Part shown: positions 37,223 to 46,720 of the stretch, piece by piece
Layout of the letters: each line of letters opens with the position of its first letter
Position numbering within the stretch: position 1 is the stretch's first letter
Assembly: GCA_938048185.1 (NCBI GenBank)
Contig: CALIVT010000027.1
Span: forward strand, 1-64,000
Reading direction: 5' to 3'
DNA length: 64,000 nt
Source of the DNA: an uncultured Arenicella sp.
GTDB lineage: Bacteria; Pseudomonadota; Gammaproteobacteria; Arenicellales; Arenicellaceae
Position numbers and translations under genes: made by a program
The notes under the pieces: generated by a model
What the model was told of the DNA's origin: nothing
Seen by the model: the letters and a program-made list of their open reading frames with translations, nothing else
The model's database searches: none

Positions 37223-38689
37223 CTATCGTTTTGGCGTCATCGATATTATGAAAGCCAAACTTATCAGTAAGGCATAGATACCTAACAGCAAGTGTTCGCT
37301 ACCCTGAGGTGCGTAATGTAAGGTAGAGAAAATACCCCAGAATCCGCTCAGTAGGTAGACGCCAAGCGGCGTATGTGCAAGCACAGCGATGGTCGCAATT
37401 AGACCCGCAATTGAGGCGAGGAGTGCCCAGCGAATTGCTGGTTCGCTGATCTTGCCAAACGTTCTTTTTGTGATTTTCAAGCAAACGCCCAAGCCTAATA
37501 GTGCGGCGGAAAGAACTAGCAATAGTGAGCCTATTCGAGCCAAAAAGCGCGCGTTGGTTTTACGCTCGTTGAGTGCGTTAAGACAGTTATGATTTTCGTC
37601 ACGAGCGTTGTAGTGAATAGTCCAAGCGCATTTTAAAGTTGGAATGAGTCGTTCGCCGCGCTCCGAATTAGTAAGTACCACTAATCCCGATTTAGTTTTT
37701 TTATCGAACGCAATATCCGCCCGCCAGCCTAAGTTCGACCCTCCGTGACCGACAACTCCGCTTTCTTTGTTGACAAAGAAGCCGAGGCCCGCCGACGCAA
37801 AGCCCGCGTCTATTTGCTCCGAATGCATTAGTTCAATTAGGTGGTCTGGCAAAACCGAATTACTTGCAAGGTTGGCGATCACAAATTTAGCTAAATCATC
37901 TGCAGTTGAATGTAGCCCTGCTGCGGCGCGCGCGCGAAAATGAAACTGGGGTATCGGTTCATCAACAACTCTATACGCTTGGCTGCGTTTTGCGCGCACG
38001 GGTTGAGTCGGTAGATAACTCGAGTTGGTCATGCCCAACGGTTGCAGCACAGCTTGGTCAATATATTGGTGAAAAGGTAGGCCGCTGACCTCTTCAATCA
38101 TCAATTGCAGCAACGTATAGCCGCCCCCCGAGTAGCGAAAGCCAGTCCCGGGTTCTTGGAACAGACGCACATTGCCCGCGCGGTTTGTATCGCCCGATAA
38201 CGACGCTTCTATACTCGGTAATGGCTCATGTTCGCTAAAGCCCGGGTAGCCGCTGAGAGTCAGGCCGGCGGTATGAGACAGAACCCTGCGAATGGTCACT
38301 GCTTTTGTTTGATAGTTCGATCTTGGGAGTTGCCATCGAGACACGTGTTTCGAAACCGGGTCGTCGAGTTTGATTTTGCCATCGCGCACTAAGGTCATAA
38401 CGGCCCATGCCGTCACTGGCTTGGAAATTGAACCTACTTGAAAAACCGAATTCTCAGATACGCTTGGCGTTGCCAATGCGGCGTTATTCACCGCAAAGAG
38501 CTCGGCGAGTTTGTTATTTTCGATGCGGGCGACAACCGCTCCGGCGATTCGATGTTCTTGTACTTCTGAGCGTGCGTTATTTTTTAGGTCGAGGTCGAGT
38601 TGTGCATAGGTGTGCGTAACAAAATAGGCGTGCGCAATAAGATTAAGGCTAACGAATAATGCATACTTGAATTTTTTGTTAATGCTCAT
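37223..38689 (-). CDS. Serine hydrolase, class C beta-lactamase/PBP-like, with C-terminal TM segments
   Basis: SxxK motif VGSISKPVTAW; FRYSGGGYTLLQLMIE; HGGSNLGW; C-terminal hydrophobic helices. Confidence 0.88.
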   Translation of the reverse strand: MSINKKFKYALFVSLNLIAHAYFVTHTYAQLDLDLKNNARSEVQEHRIAGAVVARIENNKLAELFAVNNAALATPSVSENSVFQVGSISKPVTAWAVMTLVRDGKIKLDDPVSKHVSRWQLPRSNYQTKAVTIRRVLSHTAGLTLSGYPGFSEHEPLPSIEASLSGDTNRAGNVRLFQEPGTGFRYSGGGYTLLQLMIEEVSGLPFHQYIDQAVLQPLGMTNSSYLPTQPVRAKRSQAYRVVDEPIPQFHFRARAAAGLHSTADDLAKFVIANLASNSVLPDHLIELMHSEQIDAGFASAGLGFFVNKESGVVGHGGSNLGWRADIAFDKKTKSGLVVLTNSERGERLIPTLKCAWTIHYNARDENHNCLNALNERKTNARFLARIGSLLLVLSAALLGLGVCLKITKRTFGKISEPAIRWALLASIAGLIATIAVLAHTPLGVYLLSGFWGIFSTLHYAPQGSEHLLLGIYALLISLAFIISMTPKR

Positions 38690-38900
38690 AGTTCGCAGAA
38701 ATTAAATTTCTAAACTCTTAGAACGGCAGCGTGCTCTCACTAATTTGATTTTGATTGTTACGCTACCTAGTCATGAATGTACTGCTTGTTTTACAGCTAC
38801 GACGTTATCACGTATCAACGAGTATCTTATTGCTCACCACCTTTGTAAATAGCGAGCGCTCTATTTATAAAATGCTGAATTTCCGCTTCACTGTTCGCCT

Positions 38901-40202
38901 TTACTGCTTGCCACGTTTAAACGTCCAGTAAAGTGGTAAGCCGGCAATCATCAGTACAACGCCCCAAAACAGCACATCTAAACCGGAACCGCTGGCGGCA
39001 ATAAGTGTATAAATAGCGGTCAGGCACGCGACAATTCCCCAGCCGCGCGCGCTACGCCATGAATGTTTTAGCTCGGCCAAGGCGGATACGCCGTAGGGGG
39101 CTAATACGCAAAGTGTGGATATTGAAATTAGAAAAGTAAAGACTTCAACTAGGTTGTCGCTAAGGTTGAACAGCAACAATAGGCTACTGACCAAGGCTGA
39201 GGCAAAGAGCGAGAAGGTTGGTGCGTGGCCTCTATTCGTTTTCGCGAAGCGCTTGGGGGCAAGCCCGTCGAGCGCGACGGCCATTGGCATTTGGCCGGCG
39301 ACTAATATGTCTCCGTTGAGTGAGCCGGCGGTGGCCATTAGCGCGCCGATGCCAATAAAAAGTGCCCCCCATGGGCCTAGTAATTGTGCTGCGTCGACAA
39401 ACGGCGCTTCTGAGTTGGCGAGGGTTTCCGCCGGAACCAGCATCATTACCGCCAGTGTCACGAGAATATAAAGACAGGCAACCGTAATTGCCGCCCACAT
39501 GACCGCTTTGGGAATGGTTTGCTGAGGGTTGATTACATCACCGGCTGGGATTACGGCGGCCTCAATGCCTATAAAGGCCCACATCGTTAACAGTGCCGTG
39601 GCGGTAATTGCGCTGCCTAGGTTCTCACCATTCGGGTTAAAATCGGGTAAGGTGTTTAGCGAGCCGGCATGAAAACCGAGAGTAATGATGACCAGCAATG
39701 GGACAATTTTGAGTAAGGTCAATATCAGCTGCATGGAAGCAGCTTCCGACACACCTTTAATATTGACTGCGGTCAGCGCCCATATGCTGACGAGTGCGAT
39801 AAGGTTTTGTGCAAGCTTGCCACTAAATGACGGTACGAGGGCGCCGACATAGCCAGCCAAGGCAATTGCAACCGCGGTGATCGCAAGCGTCACGCTGACC
39901 CAATAGCCCCATGCAATTAGAAAACCCGTTAAGTCACCAAACGCATCGCGCGTGTAGGCATAGGGACCACCAACACCGTTCTCGGTTCGGTTAGCTAATC
40001 GTCCTAGCACCAACGCGATGCCAATCGCACCAAAGCTGGTTACTAACCAGCCAATTAAGCTAACTGACCCAAATGGCGCGAGTACCGCAGGCAGAAAAAA
40101 GATGCCCGAGCCAATCATTACGCCAACGGCCATCGCCCAGCATCGCCAGAAGCCCATAGTTGCATTTGACGAAACGTCATTGCTACCAACGATGTTATTC
40201 AT
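38901..40202 (-). CDS. APC family amino acid permease
   Basis: GVMIGSGIFFLPAVLAPFGSVSLIGWL, GGPYAYTRDAFGDLTGFLIAWGYW; start set at MNNIVGSND. Confidence 0.9.
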   Translation of the reverse strand: MNNIVGSNDVSSNATMGFWRCWAMAVGVMIGSGIFFLPAVLAPFGSVSLIGWLVTSFGAIGIALVLGRLANRTENGVGGPYAYTRDAFGDLTGFLIAWGYWVSVTLAITAVAIALAGYVGALVPSFSGKLAQNLIALVSIWALTAVNIKGVSEAASMQLILTLLKIVPLLVIITLGFHAGSLNTLPDFNPNGENLGSAITATALLTMWAFIGIEAAVIPAGDVINPQQTIPKAVMWAAITVACLYILVTLAVMMLVPAETLANSEAPFVDAAQLLGPWGALFIGIGALMATAGSLNGDILVAGQMPMAVALDGLAPKRFAKTNRGHAPTFSLFASALVSSLLLLFNLSDNLVEVFTFLISISTLCVLAPYGVSALAELKHSWRSARGWGIVACLTAIYTLIAASGSGLDVLFWGVVLMIAGLPLYWTFKRGKQ

Positions 40203-40439
40203 TTTAGTCTCTTTTGTTTTTCGGCTAACGTGGCGGATGGCGTTGCGCAATGATATCGAATTATCGAGCGAACTGGGTGACTCAGAGCGGTATTAGTGCG
40301 TGATTCCTGCATGTTATCGAATATTCCGCGGTTAAAAATGCTATCGCAGCACAAAAACACCAAGCTGGCGATACAAAGTTGTATTGTGAGAACTAAATGG
40401 CCAGAATCGAGGGCTTAAATCAAATCCTAAGAGGCATTG

Positions 40440-41396
40440 ATGGACGCATCATTCGCGAAGACTATTAGAGTCGACCCTAAGCGTTTAAAAGCGCTTGGCA
40501 AAAAGTCGAACGCGCATGGCTGGTTGCAGGTAGTGACGCATTTGGGCGCTATTTTGGTATGCACTATTTTTCTTGCAAGCGCCTGGGGCAGTTTGTGGGC
40601 AGTCCCCGTTTTTATCGTCCAAGGTATCCTAATTAACTGTCTCTATGCTGGGGTTCACGAGCTAAGTCATAATAGTGTCTTTAAAACACGGCGTTTGAAC
40701 GAACTGTTTGGTCGACTTTTTGCGTTCATCTTGCTAATGGGTCGAGATCAAGATAAGTACGAGCATTTCCAACATCATCGATACACGCAAGATCTAGAGC
40801 GCGACGCCGAGATAGTGGGTGGCGAACCATTTACCTTCAAAAGCTACTTACTTTACGTTTCGGGCATTAGCTATTGGCCCGCTCGATTCTCTGAAGTTAT
40901 CCGACTAAGCCTTGGTCGCACCGACAGTTGGCCGCATCTCTCAGAGGCGCAGTTCAAAAAGGTTCATAAAGAGGCGCGCTTAATGATTATTGGCTATGTG
41001 CTTATCGCGTTAGCCTCGGTTGTGAGCGGCTCACTCGCCGCGCTCTACTACTGGCTATTGCCAATGTTGATCATGAAGTGCTTCCACATGTTGCAAAACA
41101 CAGTTGAACACACAGGAATGCCGCATGATGACAATGTTCTGCTTAATACTCGTACGGTTACGGCGAATCCGCTAATGATGAAATTGTTTTGGAATATGCC
41201 ATATCACACGGCACATCATACCTATCCTATGGTGCCGTTCTACCGCTTGCCTGACCTGCATGCAGAAATAGTCGCAGCTAATGGCGGGAAACAGCCACCG
41301 ACCACTAGCCATTGGGGCTTCCAAGTTCAGATGTTGCGCAAGCTTAAGCGTGAAGGCACGTCGAAATATACTGGCCAAGATATCAGCGCGTACTGA
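40440..41396 (+). CDS. Membrane fatty acid desaturase family protein
   Basis: Three His boxes: HELSHN, HFQHHRYTQD, HTAHHTYP; QNTVEHTG. Confidence 0.85.
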   Translation: MDASFAKTIRVDPKRLKALGKKSNAHGWLQVVTHLGAILVCTIFLASAWGSLWAVPVFIVQGILINCLYAGVHELSHNSVFKTRRLNELFGRLFAFILLMGRDQDKYEHFQHHRYTQDLERDAEIVGGEPFTFKSYLLYVSGISYWPARFSEVIRLSLGRTDSWPHLSEAQFKKVHKEARLMIIGYVLIALASVVSGSLAALYYWLLPMLIMKCFHMLQNTVEHTGMPHDDNVLLNTRTVTANPLMMKLFWNMPYHTAHHTYPMVPFYRLPDLHAEIVAANGGKQPPTTSHWGFQVQMLRKLKREGTSKYTGQDISAY

Positions 41397-42262
41397 TGCA
41401 AGCGTTAAAAATATATCAATCGCTTTGGGCCATGGCCTTGCGCCAACCAGGTTTACCGGAGCGCAGCGACAAAGAAAGCTTTAAGATGATTGCCGACGCA
41501 GGCTTCCACGGGGTTTGTTTAGACCCCGCGGTGCATGAAATTCAAGATTGTTTGGCAAAACAGCCCTTGTTTGAAGAGCACGGATTAGCGTGTTTGATCA
41601 ATTCGTTTCCTAAAACGGACGACGATCTTCGAGCATTATTAGTGCTCTCTAAAGAATTGGGTTCGCCTGTAATGAATGTGATTGGAGTTACCTACCCACT
41701 CACCGCTAAAGAGGCAGCGCCAACCGTTCGACGTTGGCTCGATATCTCTGATGAAGTCGGTGTGCCGATTCTCTTTGAGACTCATAGAGATTGCATTACG
41801 AACGATATGTTTTTTACCCTAGAGCTACTTGAGCGGGTGCCTGAAATGAGGCTGTGTGCTGATTTCTCGCACTACGCGGTAAACCGCGAGCTGGCTATGC
41901 CAGTCGATGCTTTTTGGGACGAATTATTTGATCGCTTGATCAAACGATCGGATAGTTTTCAAGGGCGAATTGCCAGTCATGAGCAAATTCAGGTGCCGAT
42001 CGGTTTTGCCCAACATCAGGTCTATGTCGAGCAGTTTAAGAACTGGTGGCACAGCGGCATGCGTCAGTGGAGCCAGCGATCTGCTGAAGACGCTGAGCTT
42101 ATATTTTTGTGTGAGCTCGGGCCGCCCCCCTATGCAATCACTGGTGCGGATGGCGTAGAGTTATCTGATCGATTTGAGGAGTCACTGATTATTAAATCTT
42201 GGATTGAGGAAATATGGGCTGATGTCATGAGCTTGCGTCTGCGCTCAAGCGAAGACACATAA
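41396..42262 (+). CDS. Sugar phosphate isomerase/epimerase-like TIM-barrel protein
   Basis: DAGFHGVCLDPAV ... ISDEVGVPILFETHRDCITNDMFFTLELLERVPEMRLCADFSHY; start overlaps the desaturase stop. Confidence 0.75.
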   Translation: MQALKIYQSLWAMALRQPGLPERSDKESFKMIADAGFHGVCLDPAVHEIQDCLAKQPLFEEHGLACLINSFPKTDDDLRALLVLSKELGSPVMNVIGVTYPLTAKEAAPTVRRWLDISDEVGVPILFETHRDCITNDMFFTLELLERVPEMRLCADFSHYAVNRELAMPVDAFWDELFDRLIKRSDSFQGRIASHEQIQVPIGFAQHQVYVEQFKNWWHSGMRQWSQRSAEDAELIFLCELGPPPYAITGADGVELSDRFEESLIIKSWIEEIWADVMSLRLRSSEDT

Positions 42263-42290
42263 AAAAGGCCAAGTAAACACTTGGCCTTTT
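42263..42290. terminator. Intrinsic (bidirectional) terminator AAAAGGCCAAG-taaaca-CTTGGCCTTTT
   Basis: Perfect 11-bp stem, 6-nt loop, A/T tracts both sides. Confidence 0.9.
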
Positions 42291-42312
42291 CATTGCACTT
42301 AAGCGTTCAGCA

Positions 42313-42687
42313 CTATGCTGGCGTCATGTGAAAGAAGCACAATTTGTTGCCGTCTAAATCATTAACGTATGCGCCGTAGAAAAATGGCATACGTTGGCCT
42401 GGCTCACCGGCGTCAGTAGCGCCCAACTCAATTGCTTTATTGTATAACGCGTCTGCGCCTTCAGGTGATCCACCTGAAATTGCGATCATTTGGCCATTAC
42501 CACAGCTTTGTTCGCCTTCGTCTGCAGGAGTACATACTGCGAGCATCGCGCCGCCCTCATCGGTGCCGTAAAATTTTATGCGGTCAAGCGCCATTAATTG
42601 CTTGCCACCAACTAATGTAAGTAGCTCATCATAGAATGCAACCGCTTTGTCTAGGTTTTTTGAACCAATAGTAGAATATCCAATCAT
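42313..42687 (-). CDS. VOC family (glyoxalase/dioxygenase-like) protein
   Basis: MIGYSTIGSKNLDKAVAFYDELLTLVG ... FFYGAYVNDLDGNKLCFFHM. Confidence 0.9.
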   Translation of the reverse strand: MIGYSTIGSKNLDKAVAFYDELLTLVGGKQLMALDRIKFYGTDEGGAMLAVCTPADEGEQSCGNGQMIAISGGSPEGADALYNKAIELGATDAGEPGQRMPFFYGAYVNDLDGNKLCFFHMTPA

Positions 42688-42802
42688 GTTAATACCTCGT
42701 ATTTAATATTTGGGGAGTTGAAAAAAATCGTTTTGTAAATTCATTAATGCTACTTAGATAAGTCTAAATGTGCACCGTTACGTTTGTGTGATTGCAATCT
42801 TG

Positions 42803-42827
42803 CCTATCTATTGATAGGTAGTCAAGC
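42803..42827. promoter_or_regulatory. Operator-like site 1: CCTATC-tatt-GATAGG followed by TAGTCAAGC
   Basis: Perfect 6-4-6 inverted repeat; shares GATAGnTAGnCAAGC with the site at 42929. Confidence 0.6.
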
Positions 42828-42920
42828 GAGATTTGTCAATTATTGCTTTTCTCCAAGGTAATGGTTTCTATTTGTAAATTTCCAGTTACGCATTTGACAT
42901 TCGTTTCCTGAATGTTAATA

Positions 42921-42943
42921 TATCTACCGATAGATAGACAAGC
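42921..42943. promoter_or_regulatory. Operator-like site 2: TATCTA-ccga-TAGATA followed by GACAAGC
   Basis: Perfect 6-4-6 inverted repeat about 30 bp upstream of the AhpD-like ATG; shares GATAGnTAGnCAAGC with site 1. Confidence 0.6.
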
Positions 42944-42968
42944 AAATTATTTACTATAAAGGTGCCCT

Positions 42969-43280
42969 ATGTTTGATATGAAGAATTTGAAGAAAATTGG
43001 CTCATTTAAAGAGACTGCGCCGGACGCGATGGCAGGTTTCTTAGCGCTAGATAAAGCCGCATTGGCTGATGGTGCTATTCCTAAGAAATATAAAGAGTTA
43101 ATGGCGTTGGCTGTTGGTCTAACCACTCAATGCGGATATTGCTTAGAAGTGCATCGCAAAGCAGCTATTGCGGCTGGCGCGACGAGAGAAGAACTTGCTG
43201 AAACAACATTTGTCGCTGTCGCCTTGCGAGCAGGTGCCGCATTAACGCATGGTACACATTTAATAGAAAATGACACGTAA
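42969..43280 (+). CDS. Carboxymuconolactone decarboxylase / AhpD-like protein
   Basis: KYKELMALAVGLTTQCGYCLEVHRKAAIAAGATREELAET (CxxC...H). Confidence 0.92.
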   Translation: MFDMKNLKKIGSFKETAPDAMAGFLALDKAALADGAIPKKYKELMALAVGLTTQCGYCLEVHRKAAIAAGATREELAETTFVAVALRAGAALTHGTHLIENDT

Positions 43281-43337
43281 TCTGTGTTTGTGAATCATTT
43301 TAATGACATGATAAGCTAATTTTTAAGGTGAATTATT

Positions 43338-44039
43338 ATGAAAATCAATGCTGAATTTGATCAACGTGTTGTCGTCCACAGCGCGGATATGGAATGGGTT
43401 GACTCGCCGATGCCCGGCGTCGCCCGCAGACCACTTGATCGCATCGGAGGAGAGGTTGCACGTGCCACTAGCATAGTCCGTTATGCGCCTGGCAGTAATT
43501 TTTCCAGCCACGTACATACTGGTGGCGAAGAGTTTGTGGTGCTTGAAGGCGTGTTCCAAGACGAGCATGGTGACTTCCCAGAAGGCTCTTATATTCGAAA
43601 CCCTCCACAGTCTAGTCACACGCCGGGCTCGGAACCCGGGTGTGTGATCTTCGTAAAGCTTTGGCAGTTTGAGCCTGATGACCCGACTCACGTGCGACTA
43701 AATTCGAATTTCATGCGCGCGGTGCCGCATCGAGATATTCCAGGTGTCGCCGTGACGCCACTTTACGTTGATCAAGGCGAAGAGGTTTCGGTGCAAGAGT
43801 GGGAACCCGGTGCGCAGATCAGCATCGACGCACCGAGCGGCGCAGAAGTGCTTGTTCTAAGCGGTGACTTTCAAGAAGGTGGTGACACCTTAAAACAGCA
43901 TAGTTGGTTGCGCTTACCGCTTGGCAGCGTATTGAAGGCGAAGGCGGGTAGCAGCGGCGCGCGAGTTTGGCTCAAACGAAACCATCTAAACCGGGTTGCG
44001 GCTGAGGCGGCTCGAATTGACGCGGTCAATTCAAAATAG
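43338..44039 (+). CDS. Cupin / ChrR-like protein
   Basis: RYAPGSNFSSHVHTGGEEFVVLEGVFQDEHGDFPEGSYIRNPPQSSHTPGSEPGCVIFVKLWQF. Confidence 0.85.
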   Translation: MKINAEFDQRVVVHSADMEWVDSPMPGVARRPLDRIGGEVARATSIVRYAPGSNFSSHVHTGGEEFVVLEGVFQDEHGDFPEGSYIRNPPQSSHTPGSEPGCVIFVKLWQFEPDDPTHVRLNSNFMRAVPHRDIPGVAVTPLYVDQGEEVSVQEWEPGAQISIDAPSGAEVLVLSGDFQEGGDTLKQHSWLRLPLGSVLKAKAGSSGARVWLKRNHLNRVAAEAARIDAVNSK

Positions 44040-44149
44040 GCGCTCGAGTGCGCTAAACTATAGGCCTGAATATTCACTCTGCAAGACGTTCCGAGTGAAT
44101 CAATAGAATTCAACCGACGCGTGAAATATAACGATGGTAGATAGATAAT

Positions 44150-44698
44150 ATGAGTGATGATAGAGAAGCAGCAATTTTACAAGTGGCTGAGGATATGGTG
44201 CGCCAAGGAGGCTACAATAGTTTTAGCTTTCGTAATATCGCTGCGGCAATCGGTATTAAAAGCTCATCAGTCCATTATCATTTTTCTACCAAGGAAGATT
44301 TAGGCGCAGCGGTAGCCAAGCACTACACCGATAAATTCATTGACTCCTTAGGCAACTCCGATGAGCTGATTGCGGCGGGTAAAGACCCGATCAATGTCTA
44401 CGTAAAGGGGTTCCGCAAAGCGCTGTCTGAAGACAAAGGCATGTGTTTATGTGGGATGCTGGGTGCAGAAGTAGAGGTTTTGCCTGAGCGAGTGGTTGCT
44501 GAGACTCGACAGTTTTTTACGCGCAACATTGCCTGGCTTGAAAAAGCGTATCGCGGGCTTGGGCATACGAAAGGCGCGAAAGAAAAAGCGGTTCAGGCTG
44601 TTTCATTACTTGAGGGCGCAATGCTTACCAGCAATGTTATGGACGAGATGCGATTCTTTGACATGGCTGCAAAGTTGCTCACTAAACCTGCTCACTAA
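44150..44698 (+). CDS. TetR/AcrR family transcriptional regulator
   Basis: AEDMVRQGGYNSFSFRNIAAAIGIKSSSVHYHFSTKEDLGAAV. Confidence 0.9.
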   Translation: MSDDREAAILQVAEDMVRQGGYNSFSFRNIAAAIGIKSSSVHYHFSTKEDLGAAVAKHYTDKFIDSLGNSDELIAAGKDPINVYVKGFRKALSEDKGMCLCGMLGAEVEVLPERVVAETRQFFTRNIAWLEKAYRGLGHTKGAKEKAVQAVSLLEGAMLTSNVMDEMRFFDMAAKLLTKPAH

Positions 44699-44702
44699 AC
44701 CT
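44677..44702. repeat. 13-bp tandem duplication gctcactaaacct x2 spanning the TetR stop codon
   Basis: 44677-44689 and 44690-44702 identical; a diverged third copy follows (gcttagctagacct). Confidence 0.85.
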
Positions 44703-44825
44703 GCTTAGCTAGACCTGCTTAAAAAGTGTCGTAACCCTAGGTCGTTAACCTAGAGAAAGCTACTTAAGTGATACCGGGTCACCCGCGTTCGCTGAGATGG
44801 CGATAAATAAATTCTGGAGTCAGAT

Positions 44826-45503
44826 ATGTTAGATAAACCATTGGCTGTAATTCTGGGGGCAGGCCCCGGCTTAGGCGAAGCCTTGTGTCACACCTTTGAT
44901 GGTGCAGGGTATCAGGTAGTTGGAGTGAATCGCACCAACCATTCGAGCGGTTTCGAAAACAGGGTGCTCGATTTAAATGATGCGAATGCGACTACCGAAG
45001 TGATGCAGGACTTGATTCGAGATTTTGGCGCACCCGCGGTCGTGGTGCATAACCCTGCTCAGCTTAGTATTAAGGGCTTTCTGGAAACCAGCAGCGACGA
45101 GTATCTAGCGTGTTGGCAAGCTATGAGCCAGTCATTGTTTACGGTTATGCAAGCCGTGTTACCCAGTATGCTGGCTGAGAAAAAAGGTTGTTTGTTAGTG
45201 TCGGGTGCGACTGCGAGTATTCGCGGTGGTAATAAATTTTCGGCGTTTGCATCGGCAAAGTTTGCATTACGCGGTCTTACTCAGTCGTTGGCGCGTGAGT
45301 TTCAATCGCAAGGCATTCACGTGGTGCACGTGTTACTCGATGGCATTATAGATACTCAGCGCAGCCGTGAAATGCATTCTTTAAGCCCAGATAAAATGCT
45401 AAAAGCTAATGAAATTGCGGAGCAATACCTCGCATTGGCACAGCAAAAACAGTCGGTTTGGACACATGAGTTAGATCTGCGACCAAGCAGCGAAAATTTC
45501 TGA
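44826..45503 (+). CDS. Short-chain dehydrogenase/reductase (SDR)
   Basis: AVILGAGPGLGEALCHTF ... VVVHNPAQ ... SGATASIRGGNKFSAFASAKFALRGLTQSLAREF (Tyr of YxxxK replaced by Phe). Confidence 0.85.
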   Translation: MLDKPLAVILGAGPGLGEALCHTFDGAGYQVVGVNRTNHSSGFENRVLDLNDANATTEVMQDLIRDFGAPAVVVHNPAQLSIKGFLETSSDEYLACWQAMSQSLFTVMQAVLPSMLAEKKGCLLVSGATASIRGGNKFSAFASAKFALRGLTQSLAREFQSQGIHVVHVLLDGIIDTQRSREMHSLSPDKMLKANEIAEQYLALAQQKQSVWTHELDLRPSSENF

Positions 45504-46600
45504 TGAGTAAAGTAGAAGTCTGTGTGATTGGCGCGGGTATTAGCGGTTTACACACCGCCCACGAACTGGCAAAGCAGGGTGTTAGAGTAAAGCTCTTAGA
45601 AGCACGCGAACGAGTCGGTGGCCGTATTCACTCTCCGTGCGCAGCGCGAGATTCAAATGCTCGATTTGACCTCGGGCCGTCGTGGTTCTGGCCTGGCCAA
45701 ACTAACATTGAATCGTTAGTCATGGAACTTGGTTTGCAAGATTCCGTGTTCCAACAACATGCCCAAGGTGATGCAATTTACGAGCCTATCGGCACCGCAA
45801 TACAGCGAGGCATTGGTGGTATTTCGATGGCAGGCTCTTATCGTGTGAACGGTGGGTTACGAACAGTGACTCAAAGTCTAATGACTAGATTGATTGAATT
45901 AGCCGGTGAGCACGCTCTAGAAACGGACGCCCAAGTAGCTAGCGTGGAGTTGACTGAGCAAAACGTTGTTGTACGCTATGCACAAGGTAAAGAATGCCAC
46001 GCAAATAAGTTGGTGCTGGCCATGCCACCGCGCGTGGCTTTGTCGACTATCGCGTTTACGCCAGACTTAAAAAGTGAGCGTAAAGATGAGTTGAACGCGG
46101 TCGCGACGTGGATGGCGGGGCACGCAAAAGCGGTGATCATTTACCCGCGGCCATTTTGGCGCGACGCGGGTTTGTCTGGTGATGTTATTAGTCAACGTGG
46201 CCCATTATCCGAAATTCATGATGCTACGTCTTATCAAGGTACGCCTGCTCTGTTTGGTTTTTTTGCCACGCCTCCGGGCCATCGTAAGACTGATAAAACG
46301 GAGATAGAGCAGCAAATCAAGAGCCAGTTAGTGCGAATTTTTGGCGAACAAGCCAGCGCTCCAGACGAAATATTATACAGCGACTGGGCGCGTGAACCCT
46401 TAACTGCGACTGAGCGCGACCAGCATATCCTGAACCATCATCCAAGCAATTATAGGTCGACAATCGTTGAGCCTGATTGGCAAGCGCGCCTAGTTTGGTC
46501 TGGTAGTGAAGCCGCGAAGGGGCACTACAATGGTTATATTGAAGGTGCCTTATTGGCTAGTCGTGCCGCGCTTGCGGCAGTATTTACCGACGGCGACTAG
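45503..46600 (+). CDS. FAD-dependent amine oxidase family protein
   Basis: VCVIGAGISGLHTAHELAKQGVRVKLLEARERVGGRIHS ... LVWSGSEAAKGHYNGYIEGALLASRAA. Confidence 0.9.
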   Translation: MSKVEVCVIGAGISGLHTAHELAKQGVRVKLLEARERVGGRIHSPCAARDSNARFDLGPSWFWPGQTNIESLVMELGLQDSVFQQHAQGDAIYEPIGTAIQRGIGGISMAGSYRVNGGLRTVTQSLMTRLIELAGEHALETDAQVASVELTEQNVVVRYAQGKECHANKLVLAMPPRVALSTIAFTPDLKSERKDELNAVATWMAGHAKAVIIYPRPFWRDAGLSGDVISQRGPLSEIHDATSYQGTPALFGFFATPPGHRKTDKTEIEQQIKSQLVRIFGEQASAPDEILYSDWAREPLTATERDQHILNHHPSNYRSTIVEPDWQARLVWSGSEAAKGHYNGYIEGALLASRAALAAVFTDGD

Positions 46601-46720
46601 CAGTATAAGACTCGGATCATAAATAGTATAATAAGGCGCGCGAAAAAAAGCTGCTAGCCCGTGATGTTGATGGCATTATCGGAAGCTTGTATCTCAACCA
46701 AAATCACACTAAAGCGCCCT

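Noticed and set aside
44755-44825. TPP-riboswitch-like GCTGAGATGG upstream of the SDR gene
   Set aside because: Only the CTGAGA element is present. The conserved ACC...GAACCTGAT part is missing and the downstream genes are not thiamine-related.
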